From assembly GCA_021295155.1 (NCBI GenBank), contig JAJTJC010000034.1:1-64000 (forward strand): DNA of 64,000 bases, given 5' to 3'. Shown piece after piece: positions 26,298 through 34,880 of the stretch. The notes under the pieces were generated by a model. The model saw only the letters and a list, made by a program, of their open reading frames with translations, was not told the DNA's origin and searched no databases. How positions within the stretch are numbered: position 1 is the stretch's first letter; each line of letters begins with the position of its first letter. A program made the position numbers and the translations under genes. The DNA is from Flavobacteriaceae bacterium D16 (GTDB lineage: Bacteria > Bacteroidota > Bacteroidia > Flavobacteriales > Flavobacteriaceae).

Positions 26298-28148
26298 ATG
26301 GCAGATATCATTCAGTTATTGCCCGATCATGTGGCAAATCAAATTGCTGCAGGAGAGGTAGTACAGCGTCCGGCATCTGTGGTCAAGGAATTGCTTGAAA
26401 ATGCCATTGATGCTGAGGCTACGCTTATTCAGTTGGTGGTCAAAGATGGTGGCCGAACCCTTATTCAAATCATAGATAATGGTACAGGGATGAGCCACAC
26501 AGATGCCAGGTTTTGTTTTGAACGGCACACCACTTCCAAGATTACTTCCGCCGATGATTTATTTCAAATAGCGACCAAAGGTTTCCGGGGAGAGGCATTG
26601 GCTTCAATAGCTGCCATTGCCCATGTTGAGTTAAATACCCGGGAAGTGAACGAAGAATTGGGTACTGCCATCAAAATTGAAGGCGGTAAAGTGTCTTCCC
26701 AGGACTTTAGTGCTGTACCGCAAGGTACATCAGTCTCTGTAAAGCACCTGTTTTTCAATATACCGGCCAGAAGGAATTTCCTGAAATCCCAGCAGGTAGA
26801 ATTACGCCATATCACGGATGAATTCCATAGGGTAGCTTTGGCACATCCCGATATAGAGTTTCGTTTCTACCACAACGGTAGTGAACTTTTCCATCTTCCA
26901 CCTGCATCTCTCAAAAAACGTATTGTAGGTGTTTTTGGTGGCAAGACTAAAGAAAAGTTGGTGCCGGTTACCGAAGAAACAAGGGTATTGAAAATAAATG
27001 GATTTATATGCAAACCTGAATTTGCTAAAAAAAGCAGGGGCGAACAGTTTTTTTTCGTCAACAATCGTTTTATCAAAAGCCCTTATCTGCACCATGCTGT
27101 AGTAAATGCCTTTGAAGGATTGTTAAAAGCAGATACGAATCCCGGCTACTTTCTATACCTGGAAGTAGACCCGGCTTCAATTGATGTAAATATTCATCCA
27201 ACCAAGACGGAGATCAAGTTTGATGATGAACATACCATTTACGCCATATTGAGATCAGCTGTTAAGCATAGTCTGGGACAATTTAACATCGCTCCAGTAT
27301 TGGACTTTGAGCAAAACCACAACCTGGATACGCCTTATGCATACCGAGATAAATCGGCTATTCAACCCCGCATACAGGTAGACACTGGTTACAATCCTTT
27401 CAGGGAAGATTCTTCCCAACACTTTCGCCATACAGGCAGAGAAAGAAAGGGATCTGCCGAATGGGAAGGGCTTTATATAGGACTGGAATCCAAAATGAGC
27501 GAAGGCACTTCATTCAGTAGTGTCCAGTTGGAATCTGAAGCCAATGTACCTTCTCCTCATGATCCTTTGGCCCTTGAAGCTGAGTCGCAATTGGCCAGTT
27601 TTCAGTTACGCAAGAAATATATAGTAACTTCTATCAAATCTGGAATGCTGATCATTCATCAGAGACGTGCCCATCAACGCGTGCTTTACGAAAAGTTTCT
27701 AAAAATGGCTACTTTGAAAGAAGCCGTTAGTCAGCAGTTGCTTTTTCCAATGGCGCTATCCTTTTCAAAATCAGAAATAGGCATAATTATTGGTTTAAGG
27801 GAACAGTTGGAGATGTTCGGATTTGTTTTTGAAGAATCAGGTGATGAGCAGCTTAGGATAGCCGGAATACCTGCACTGGTACCTGAAAGTGAGGTAGGTA
27901 TTGTTTTGGACCAATTGATTGCAGAGGCACAGACCCACGGCGACCAACTCGATACATCGCCTGCAGATCTGCTCTCCCGTACCATGAGTAAGGCATTGGC
28001 AGTTAAAACCGGTACACCCTTGAATGAAGCTTCCCGCCAATCATTGGTAAACGACCTATTTGCCTGCAGGGAACCGAAATTATGTCCATTTCAAAAACCA
28101 ACGTACATCACCATGACAGAAAGTGAAATCGATAAAAATTTTATTTAG
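26298..28148 (+). CDS. mutL: DNA mismatch repair protein MutL
   Basis: 616 residues. N-terminal GHKL ATPase: IAAGEVVQRPASVVKELLEN, DNGTGM, TKGFRGEALASIAAIA, then the transducer ending in DVNIHPTKTEIKF. The C-terminal dimerisation domain starts near residue 430. In nicking MutL proteins this domain carries a DQHAxHExxxxE motif. Here the aligned segment is HQRRAHQRVLYE, and the late CPHGRP motif reads CPFQKP, so the metal-binding nuclease site appears degenerate. MutL couples MutS to downstream repair steps. It is followed without a gap by a rhomboid gene. Confidence 0.95.
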   Translation: MADIIQLLPDHVANQIAAGEVVQRPASVVKELLENAIDAEATLIQLVVKDGGRTLIQIIDNGTGMSHTDARFCFERHTTSKITSADDLFQIATKGFRGEALASIAAIAHVELNTREVNEELGTAIKIEGGKVSSQDFSAVPQGTSVSVKHLFFNIPARRNFLKSQQVELRHITDEFHRVALAHPDIEFRFYHNGSELFHLPPASLKKRIVGVFGGKTKEKLVPVTEETRVLKINGFICKPEFAKKSRGEQFFFVNNRFIKSPYLHHAVVNAFEGLLKADTNPGYFLYLEVDPASIDVNIHPTKTEIKFDDEHTIYAILRSAVKHSLGQFNIAPVLDFEQNHNLDTPYAYRDKSAIQPRIQVDTGYNPFREDSSQHFRHTGRERKGSAEWEGLYIGLESKMSEGTSFSSVQLESEANVPSPHDPLALEAESQLASFQLRKKYIVTSIKSGMLIIHQRRAHQRVLYEKFLKMATLKEAVSQQLLFPMALSFSKSEIGIIIGLREQLEMFGFVFEESGDEQLRIAGIPALVPESEVGIVLDQLIAEAQTHGDQLDTSPADLLSRTMSKALAVKTGTPLNEASRQSLVNDLFACREPKLCPFQKPTYITMTESEIDKNFI

Positions 28149-28892
28149 ATGGGGAGAATTACCGATGCCATAAAGCATCTATTGCTTGTCAATATCTTAT
28201 TCTTTGTGGCTACCAGCCTCTATGGTGAACAAATGTATCAGTGGTTTTCACTCTGGTTTCCGGAAAACTCCAATTTTGAATATTGGCAGGTGCTTTCGCA
28301 TATGTTCATGCATGGTGGATTTATGCACATACTGTTCAATATGTATGCACTATGGGCCTTTGGATCCCCGCTGGAGCGCATGTGGGGAAGGAATAAATTC
28401 CTCTTTTTCTATTTTTCGGCTGGACTTGGTGCCGCAATAATACATACTGCTGTGAACTACTATAACTTCAATGCTGGTATGGAGGCCTTATTGGCGGCAG
28501 GCTGGCAGGAAAATCAGGTTATGGAAATTATTTTACAGGGAAAGTACAGTCCTGAATGGTACAATGCAGCATCAGAGAAAACAATTTCAAAATTTTTAGA
28601 GGCATTCAACACGCCGGCTGTAGGGGCTTCGGGTGCAATCTATGGCATTCTTGTGGCTTTTGGGATGTCGTATCCTAACAGTGAATTGTTCCTTATCTTT
28701 CTTCCGGTACCTATTAAGGCCAAGTATTTTATTCCCGTTCTTGTCGGACTGGACTTGTTCTCCGGGGTAACAGGAGTATCCATATTTGGTAGTGGCATAG
28801 CACACTTTGCCCACGTGGGAGGTGCCTTGTTTGGGTTTATAATGATGTGGTACTGGAAAAAAAACCAGTTTAATAAAAATCGATGGGATTAA
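28149..28892 (+). CDS. Rhomboid-family intramembrane serine protease (first copy)
   Basis: 247 residues with about six hydrophobic segments. The catalytic dyad is visible as Ser161 in GASGAIYG and His222 in HFAHVGGALFG. The HMFMHGGFMHILFNM block (51-65) matches the family's oxyanion region. Between the second and fourth helices there is a long polar insert (about 105-155) not present in the second copy. It starts at the base after the mutL stop and runs directly into the next rhomboid gene. Substrates are unknown. Confidence 0.92.
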   Translation: MGRITDAIKHLLLVNILFFVATSLYGEQMYQWFSLWFPENSNFEYWQVLSHMFMHGGFMHILFNMYALWAFGSPLERMWGRNKFLFFYFSAGLGAAIIHTAVNYYNFNAGMEALLAAGWQENQVMEIILQGKYSPEWYNAASEKTISKFLEAFNTPAVGASGAIYGILVAFGMSYPNSELFLIFLPVPIKAKYFIPVLVGLDLFSGVTGVSIFGSGIAHFAHVGGALFGFIMMWYWKKNQFNKNRWD

Positions 28893-29768
28893 ATGAGTAC
28901 TGGAAATCTCAAATATCAATTTGCGCGTCTGAACATAGCTGAAAAGCTGATTGCAATCAATATTGCTGTTTATGTGATGAATGGGTTGGTTACCTTCCTG
29001 TTCAAGTTAAATGGCAACACCATCGTTCAATGGTTCGAGCTCCCAGCCGAATTCTTTGAGATGTTTACTCAGCCCTGGTCCCTGGTTACCTATTCCTTTT
29101 TTCATGGAGGCCTGTGGCATTTATTCTTCAACATGCTCATCCTGTACTATGCCGGCCGCATATTTCTAAACCTCTTTGGCAATCGCACATTTATCAACGT
29201 CTATTTTTTAGGGGTCATTCTGGGTGGTTTACTCTTTTTACTGAGCTTTAATGTATTCCCTGCCCTGATGGGGTCACGTACAAGTCTGATTGGTGCTTCA
29301 GCGGGCGTTACTGCGGTACTTATATTCATATGTGCCTATATGCCCAATCAGGAGGTGCGTTTATTCTTTTTTAATGTGAAACTGTGGTACATAGGCGCGT
29401 TTGTCGTTCTTATGGATCTTGTACAGATTGCAGCTGCTCAAAATGCAGGAGGCAGGATTGCCCATTTGGGAGGAGCCTTACTTGGATACTACTACGCAAG
29501 AAAATTATTGCAAGGCAGAGATATTGGGAAAGGGTTTTCTGCATTACTCGATAGCCTGGCAAATATGTTTAAAAAGGGCGAGAAAAAGGCCCCTATGAAA
29601 ACCGTTTACCGCAAAAAGGGAAGCGCCAAGAAAAACCCCGCAGATTACGAGAAGGAGAGCAGGCAACGGAAAATTGATTCTATTCTGGATAAGATCAGTA
29701 AGTCCGGTTATGAAAGCCTGTCGAAGGAAGAGAAGGATTTTCTGTTTAAGGCAGGTAGGGAAGAGTAA
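28893..29768 (+). CDS. Rhomboid-family intramembrane serine protease (second copy) with C-terminal tail
   Basis: 291 residues. The rhomboid core has FFHGGLWHLFFNM (69-81), Ser136 in GASAGVTA and His191 in RIAHLGGALLG. After the last helix (about 202) a basic linker rich in Lys leads to a short conserved helical module (RQRKIDSILDKISKSGYE, about 255-290). This tail occurs on many Bacteroidota rhomboids and may bind a cytoplasmic partner. It directly follows the first rhomboid (no gap). The two copies differ clearly in loop lengths, which suggests separate substrates. Confidence 0.92.
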   Translation: MSTGNLKYQFARLNIAEKLIAINIAVYVMNGLVTFLFKLNGNTIVQWFELPAEFFEMFTQPWSLVTYSFFHGGLWHLFFNMLILYYAGRIFLNLFGNRTFINVYFLGVILGGLLFLLSFNVFPALMGSRTSLIGASAGVTAVLIFICAYMPNQEVRLFFFNVKLWYIGAFVVLMDLVQIAAAQNAGGRIAHLGGALLGYYYARKLLQGRDIGKGFSALLDSLANMFKKGEKKAPMKTVYRKKGSAKKNPADYEKESRQRKIDSILDKISKSGYESLSKEEKDFLFKAGREE

Positions 29769-29771
29769 GCA

Positions 29772-30806
29772 ATGAAACGGGCAACTTTTATTCGAAACCT
29801 ACTAATCGTACTTACTATTCTATCTGCTTTAATACTAATGGGAGGATGCTTTATAGCCTATTTCCCAATTGAGTCTTTACCTTTTTTGGATGTAATTGGT
29901 GTATTGGTGCCTACTTTGTTTCTGATTAATTTCCTCTTCTTTATTTTTTGGATCTTTACTCAAAAAAGGTATGCTTCAATTCCTTTCGTGGCTTTGTTGC
30001 TTGGCTTCCTGATTTTTGGAAGTATTTATCAAATTAAGTTTTCTAATCAAAATTCGGCAGAAAGTGACTTTTCTATTTTAAGCTATAATGTACAGGGATT
30101 TCGTTCATTCAGAAGGGAGGGAATTTCGGACTTTACCAAGTCTGAAATTTATAACTTTATAGTTGCCCAAGGGCCTGATATACTTTGTTTTCAGGAATAC
30201 GGCCGTGGAATGACAAGGAGTTTTAATCAGTATCCTTATCGATATCAAACACCTTACAGGAGCCATAAAACAATCCAGGCCATTTTTAGTAAATATCCTA
30301 TAATAGGAATTGGTTCCCTTGACTTTCCCAATAGCGCTAATAGTGCTATTTATGCCGATGTGGTTTATGCAAAAGACACCCTGAGAGTTTACAATCTCCA
30401 TCTTCAATCGTATTGGATTTATTCTTTTAGTTCCCTCATTAAGCGGAATAGGGGTAAGGATTTTCTTAAGCGTTTGCAACATACGGCTGACAAACACCGG
30501 GAGCAGGCAGCAATTGTAGAGAGGCATCGTGAGGCCTCTCCCTATCCGGTTGTTTTTTGTGGCGATTTTAACCAGCCGCCTTATTCGCCCAGTTTTACTC
30601 GACTATCCCAAGGTATGAAGGATACTTTTCGGGAGCAGGGTAAAGGCTGGGGAACCACTTTTAAACGAAATATTATTTCTGCTCGGATAGACTTTATCCT
30701 GGCCGATGAACAGGCTTTTGAAGTCCTGGATCATCAAAATTTTGACATAAGGAAATCAGATCATCTTCCAGTTATGGCTCGATTGAAACTGCTTTCAGAT
30801 GAGTAG
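29772..30806 (+). CDS. Endonuclease/exonuclease/phosphatase-family membrane protein
   Basis: 344 residues. Three N-terminal hydrophobic segments (about 8-30, 38-60 and 68-86) precede an EEP domain: FSILSYNVQGF, DILCFQEYG (metal Glu), VYNLHLQSY, VVFCGDFNQPPYS and the terminal KSDHLPVMARL with the catalytic Asp-His. The domain should lie on the periplasmic side. The family cleaves phosphodiesters in nucleic acids, lipids or inositol phosphates, and the substrate cannot be told. Its last 12 bases overlap the end of the convergent DUF6122 gene. Confidence 0.9.
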   Translation: MKRATFIRNLLIVLTILSALILMGGCFIAYFPIESLPFLDVIGVLVPTLFLINFLFFIFWIFTQKRYASIPFVALLLGFLIFGSIYQIKFSNQNSAESDFSILSYNVQGFRSFRREGISDFTKSEIYNFIVAQGPDILCFQEYGRGMTRSFNQYPYRYQTPYRSHKTIQAIFSKYPIIGIGSLDFPNSANSAIYADVVYAKDTLRVYNLHLQSYWIYSFSSLIKRNRGKDFLKRLQHTADKHREQAAIVERHREASPYPVVFCGDFNQPPYSPSFTRLSQGMKDTFREQGKGWGTTFKRNIISARIDFILADEQAFEVLDHQNFDIRKSDHLPVMARLKLLSDE

Positions 30807-31103
30807 ACAATCCACCGTATCTGCAAGTATGTGAAGCATAAATGCCAGACCCCATATACGGGTTTTGGAGGGCAAGAGCAGTAAGCAATAGATTCCAATT
30901 GCCCAATAGCTATGTAAGGGATGGAAGCCTATGCTACAGCGGTCAGGATCAAATACCGGATTGGCCAATAAGTGATCCACATCTATCAATATGCCCCCCA
31001 GAAGTATAAGGACAGCTTTCCAACGAAATTGGGGGAAGGCCAGGATTCCAATGAGCACAGGAAGCAGGAAATGGATTCCATAATGAATTAATTCTCTAGA
31101 CAT
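30795..31103 (-). CDS. DUF6122 membrane protein
   Basis: 102 residues with four hydrophobic stretches and conserved polar residues in between (YGIHFLLP, GILIDVDHLLANP, DRCSIGFHPLHSYW, HILADTVDCL). The Asp-x-Asp-His and His residues resemble membrane metal-dependent hydrolases of the YdjM/LexA-regulated type, but this is only a resemblance. The ATG at 31103 is chosen over a TTG one codon upstream. It overlaps the wbqC stop by 8 bp and is the last gene of the parA-to-DUF6122 run. Its 3' end overlaps the EEP gene by 12 bp. Confidence 0.8.
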   Translation of the reverse strand: MSRELIHYGIHFLLPVLIGILAFPQFRWKAVLILLGGILIDVDHLLANPVFDPDRCSIGFHPLHSYWAIGIYCLLLLPSKTRIWGLAFMLHILADTVDCLLI

Positions 31104-31725
31104 CAATATTCAGTTTTTGATGCTGAATGTAGTCCCGTGCCCGACTACCTTCGTTAAAAAGCAAGTCCAGGATGCTCAGATTGCCAACGAAGCCATGCCG
31201 GTCGCCAAACACCTGTATATAAGCTTCCTGTTCTATGGGTTTTTCTCCTTTCGCATGCACCAATTTACGCGCGTCCAGCATATTTTCCGGAGTTTTCACG
31301 AAGGAGTCTGTCCTATTATTCTGGATAGGTATTTGCAAGCATTCGCAGGTTACGGCAATGGTGTTGAGATTGAAATCCAGTAAGTACTTTTCTTTCCTTT
31401 CAAAAAGAGGTGCGAGTTCATCCTCATAGAATTCAAAAAAAGGAGAAGTCCGGTAGGCGGTTTGCAATGTTCTCCAATGTTGTCTGAGCCAATTCTCCGA
31501 ATAATCTATTTGCACATCGCGGTATAATTGCCTGCCTTCCTTTCCACCAACATGACGGATAGGGATATTGAGCATCAACTTACCCTGGTCTGTGCAGATA
31601 TAACAGCGGTTTCTATAGGTTTGCTTCTGAAAATTATCCCAGGTTTCCCATACTACTTTTTTCTGGGCAAGGATTGCAAAAGTATGTATGTTGGGGAAAT
31701 AGGCCGGATGCAGTAGAACAGGCAT
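31096..31725 (-). CDS. WbqC-like family protein
   Basis: 209 residues of the WbqC family: LLHPAYFPNIHTFA at the start, WETWDNFQKQTYRNRCYIC, LNIPIRHVGG and NWLRQHWRTLQTAYRTSPFFE. WbqC-like proteins are found in O-antigen and envelope polysaccharide loci, and the exact reaction is not established. No signal peptide is seen, so it acts in the cytoplasm. It follows lepB by 5 bp and overlaps the DUF6122 gene. Close linkage to lepB and dapB is common in flavobacteria. Confidence 0.85.
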   Translation of the reverse strand: MPVLLHPAYFPNIHTFAILAQKKVVWETWDNFQKQTYRNRCYICTDQGKLMLNIPIRHVGGKEGRQLYRDVQIDYSENWLRQHWRTLQTAYRTSPFFEFYEDELAPLFERKEKYLLDFNLNTIAVTCECLQIPIQNNRTDSFVKTPENMLDARKLVHAKGEKPIEQEAYIQVFGDRHGFVGNLSILDLLFNEGSRARDYIQHQKLNIDV

Positions 31726-31730
31726 TTGGC

Positions 31731-33440
31731 TTATAACTTTTCTTTGGCCTTTTTCCTCCGTTTCCTGAAAAAGTCAAATACCAGCCAGGCTCCTAGAAGT
31801 ACCAGAAAATGGCGGAAGTAGGAACGGGGTTCCCCATCGCCCCCAACTGTAGTGAATATTCGATCCCACCTGGGTTTCCAGTTTCTGATGCCATCATTGA
31901 AATTGTCAAAGCTCAACCAAATAAATACGGGTTTACCAACAATATGGTCTGAAGGGACATATCCCCAGGTACGGGAATCCTCAGAATGGTCCCGGTTGTC
32001 GCCCATCATCCAGTAATAATCTTTTTTGAAGGTATAGGAATCGGCTACCTCCCCGTTAATAAGGATCTGATTGCCGGACACCCCAATGGTATTATCCTCA
32101 TAATCCCGAATAATTTTCTTGTATAAGGGAAGGGAGGTTAAGTCCAGCTTCACCTGATCTCCTTTACCCGGTATATAAATAGGGCCAAAATTATCATTGT
32201 TCCAGGAGTATGCCTGATTATGCGGAAAAATATTGTACCCTTTAGCTCCTGCTGGTTCCAGTATTTTAACAACAGAGTCGATGTTTTTACTTTGTTCCAA
32301 TTGCACCAGCATCTCATCTGTCAGGGTTACAGTTCTTTGCCTTGAAGTAACTTCTTTGAGGGATAGACCTGCAGCGCGGATTACTTTAATCGGAATACCG
32401 TTCGCATTGGTAAATAATTCAATTTCCCCTCGTGCATTTTGTCCTCCCCCGAGCAGGTAAGGATTAAGGGCATTGAGTTGCGACTGACTCATTGGCGCAG
32501 AAACATAGGTTCTGGTAAATTCAGAAACCCCCAACTCCAGCAAGAGCCTGGAAGAAACACCCTTTTGGGCATAAACAGTATAATCGTACTGGGGTTTGGC
32601 ACGGTCCGATAACTGCAGCTTCTCACCATTAATATGTACGTACCCGTCAATTATTTGCAGGGAATCTCCAGGCGTACCTACACAGCGCTTAACGTAATTG
32701 GATTTCTTGTCAGTGGGTTTTTTGACCCCTTTTTCCTTTTTGAAAAAGACGCGGACCGTATCTGCCGGCCAACTAAAGACCACAATATCGTTTTTCTTGA
32801 CTTGCTGAAAACCAGGTAGTCGGAAATACGGGAGCTGTGGTTTGTTCAAATAAGAGCGTATACCCAGTCCCGGAATGGTATCGTGAACCATAGGAGCAGC
32901 GATTGTGGTCATTGGCGCTCGGGCTCCGTAGTGGAATTTGCTGACAAATAGCAAATCACCTATGCGTAATGTTCTTTCCAGGGATCCGGTAGGGATAACA
33001 TAAGGCTGTATAAAGTAGGTGTGGACCAGGGTAGCTGCCACAACGGCAAAAACAATGGAGCTCACCCATTCCCCAAGACTGCTTTTAGGGTGCAGACTTC
33101 TGTCTTCTATGTAGGCGACTTCAAGGGCATAATTCACATAGTAGATATAGAATCCCAGTGTCAGGATGACTAACCAGGTCTCCGTAAGCCTATTTCTGCC
33201 AAAACTGCGTATGGTTTCTACCCATACCACGGGAAACATCAGCAGGTTGATAATAGGTATAAATAACAGGATTACCCACCACTTGGGTCTTCGGATAATT
33301 TGCATCAGTACAATTGCGTTGTACACAGGTACCAGGGCCTCCCAGGGTTTTCTACCTGCTTTCTTATACAACTTCCAGGTTCCTCCGAAGTGGATAAGCT
33401 GTACAACCAAAATAAAAATTAACCAAGCTGTTCCGTTCAT
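31731..33440 (-). CDS. lepB: Signal peptidase I
   Basis: 569 residues, far longer than E. coli LepB (324). The N-terminus has three or four membrane segments (about 4-20, 38-75, 88-108 and 125-145). Catalytic Ser153 lies in PTGSLERTL, general-base Lys251 in NYVKRCVGTPGDS, and box E GDNRDHSEDSRTWG at 480-493. Between the Lys box and box E there is an insertion of about 180 residues (about 285-465) including a region rich in Ser, Leu and Thr. A C-terminal hydrophobic segment precedes a basic tail (RKRRKKAKEK). It removes signal peptides of exported preproteins. Confidence 0.93.
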   Translation of the reverse strand: MNGTAWLIFILVVQLIHFGGTWKLYKKAGRKPWEALVPVYNAIVLMQIIRRPKWWVILLFIPIINLLMFPVVWVETIRSFGRNRLTETWLVILTLGFYIYYVNYALEVAYIEDRSLHPKSSLGEWVSSIVFAVVAATLVHTYFIQPYVIPTGSLERTLRIGDLLFVSKFHYGARAPMTTIAAPMVHDTIPGLGIRSYLNKPQLPYFRLPGFQQVKKNDIVVFSWPADTVRVFFKKEKGVKKPTDKKSNYVKRCVGTPGDSLQIIDGYVHINGEKLQLSDRAKPQYDYTVYAQKGVSSRLLLELGVSEFTRTYVSAPMSQSQLNALNPYLLGGGQNARGEIELFTNANGIPIKVIRAAGLSLKEVTSRQRTVTLTDEMLVQLEQSKNIDSVVKILEPAGAKGYNIFPHNQAYSWNNDNFGPIYIPGKGDQVKLDLTSLPLYKKIIRDYEDNTIGVSGNQILINGEVADSYTFKKDYYWMMGDNRDHSEDSRTWGYVPSDHIVGKPVFIWLSFDNFNDGIRNWKPRWDRIFTTVGGDGEPRSYFRHFLVLLGAWLVFDFFRKRRKKAKEKL

Positions 33441-33530
33441 TGTTCTTTAGCTGTTAGACACTTTACCATACTAATGGTTCTGCTATTTCTTATGTAACAA
33501 TACATTAAAAACATGAAAAAAATTTACTGC

Positions 33531-34235
33531 TTAACCCAGGTTTAACACATCCTGCATCGAAAATACACCCTTTTTGCCCAATAGCCATTCGGCTGCAATC
33601 ACCGCTCCTTCTGCAAATCCCTTGCGGGAATGGGCAGTGTGTTGAATCCTGATCTGATCTATGCTGCTATCATAGTCAACTGTATGTGTACCTGCATAAT
33701 TGCCTATGCGTTTGGAAACTATAGGTATTTCTCCATCCTCCGCCTCGCCTAGTCTCCAGTTTTTGTATTCTGTATTTGCCAGTACACCCTCTGCCAGGGT
33801 AATAGCAGTACCACTGGGAGCATCCTGCTTTTGGGTGTGGTGGATTTCCTCAATCGATACCCCGTATTGCTTCAGGGCACTCATTTTTTGGGCCAGATAT
33901 TCATTCAGGGCAAAAAAGATATTGACCCCAAGGCTGAAATTAGAAGCGTAGAGGAATGCACCTCCTAATTCATCACAGCGTTGGACGATATGATCATAAT
34001 GATCCAGCCATCCCGTTGTACCAGACACCACGGGGATGCCGTTTTCAAGTGCAGTTTCGATATTAGCGACCGCAGCCTCCGGCACACTAAAATCAATTGC
34101 CAGGTCGATCTTATTGTAGTCTATGTCTTCTGCCTTGCCTAGATCAATTCTAGCCGATATTTCATGACCCCTGTTTAAGGCAATACCTTCTATCATTTTG
34201 CCCATTTTTCCGTAACCAAATAATGCAATTCTCAT
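33531..34235 (-). CDS. dapB: 4-hydroxy-tetrahydrodipicolinate reductase
   Basis: 234 residues. DapB reduces the product of DapA with NAD(P)H on the way to diaminopimelate and lysine. Seen are the Rossmann start IALFGYGKMGKMIE, IDFSVPEAA, VSGTTGW, the catalytic block EIHHTQKQDAPSGTA (His-His and Lys) and SNFSLGVN. It is slightly short for the family but all functional blocks are there. It lies 3 bp after the DUF5683 gene, and its product feeds peptidoglycan cross-links, consistent with the envelope-related neighbours. A 90-bp gap with no recognisable signal separates it from lepB. Confidence 0.95.
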   Translation of the reverse strand: MRIALFGYGKMGKMIEGIALNRGHEISARIDLGKAEDIDYNKIDLAIDFSVPEAAVANIETALENGIPVVSGTTGWLDHYDHIVQRCDELGGAFLYASNFSLGVNIFFALNEYLAQKMSALKQYGVSIEEIHHTQKQDAPSGTAITLAEGVLANTEYKNWRLGEAEDGEIPIVSKRIGNYAGTHTVDYDSSIDQIRIQHTAHSRKGFAEGAVIAAEWLLGKKGVFSMQDVLNLG

Positions 34236-34238
34236 GAC

Positions 34239-34880
34239 TTAGAATTTTATGTTCAGGGATAAACCGTAATTGGGATCGGAAGTTATAGGGTGATACTCCA
34301 GGTAAGGTTGAATGTCCAGGGTCAGGTTGTCGTCTACGTTAAACTGCCTTAAATGTGCATCCACGTTGGCATCAATGATATTCAGAGCGTATAAGGCAAT
34401 GGTAATCAACAGGGCAAGATCGCGATCTCTTTGGTAGCGTTCCTGGGCATCCTGCAAAGCTTCATCTGAAAGATCCGGGCTACCAGGGACTAAACCACTT
34501 CCATTTACATCGTAAAATTCATCATCTGTAAATCCTGCCCTACGTCTTTTAAAGGCATCCCGAAATCTGTTATAGAGGTCATCGTTGTAGATGTATGCGT
34601 AGACGCCTGTTCCAATGGCACCGTACACTATGGGTAATTTCCAATACCGGCGATTGTATATCTGACCCAGTCCCGGTAACACAGCCGAATAAAAAGCAGC
34701 CTTGCTGGGAGCAAGTGGGTTTATAACCCGTTTATCCAGTTTCCCGTCTACTACCACGCCTCTTTTTTTCATTTCGGTCTTCAGAGAATCTGAAGAACGT
34801 TCAGCAGCGGTTTTTTCCTGGGAAAAACAGGATAGGGTAAGGATTGTAAAGAAAACTACTGAAAGGAGGTTTTTAATCAC
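34239..34880 (-). CDS. DUF5683 exported membrane protein
   Basis: 213 residues. Signal peptide (hydrophobic 4-18, then FSQ), followed by the DUF5683 block APSKAAFYSAVLPGLGQIYN, a membrane helix (YGAIGTGVYAYIY) and ALLITIALYALNIIDANVDAHL. The SAxLPGLGQIYN motif recurs in small membrane proteins of many bacteria, and the function is unknown. The start is GTG at 34880, inside the parB 3' end (8-bp overlap), which indicates translational coupling. No ATG fits the signal peptide. Confidence 0.82.
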   Translation of the reverse strand: MIKNLLSVVFFTILTLSCFSQEKTAAERSSDSLKTEMKKRGVVVDGKLDKRVINPLAPSKAAFYSAVLPGLGQIYNRRYWKLPIVYGAIGTGVYAYIYNDDLYNRFRDAFKRRRAGFTDDEFYDVNGSGLVPGSPDLSDEALQDAQERYQRDRDLALLITIALYALNIIDANVDAHLRQFNVDDNLTLDIQPYLEYHPITSDPNYGLSLNIKF

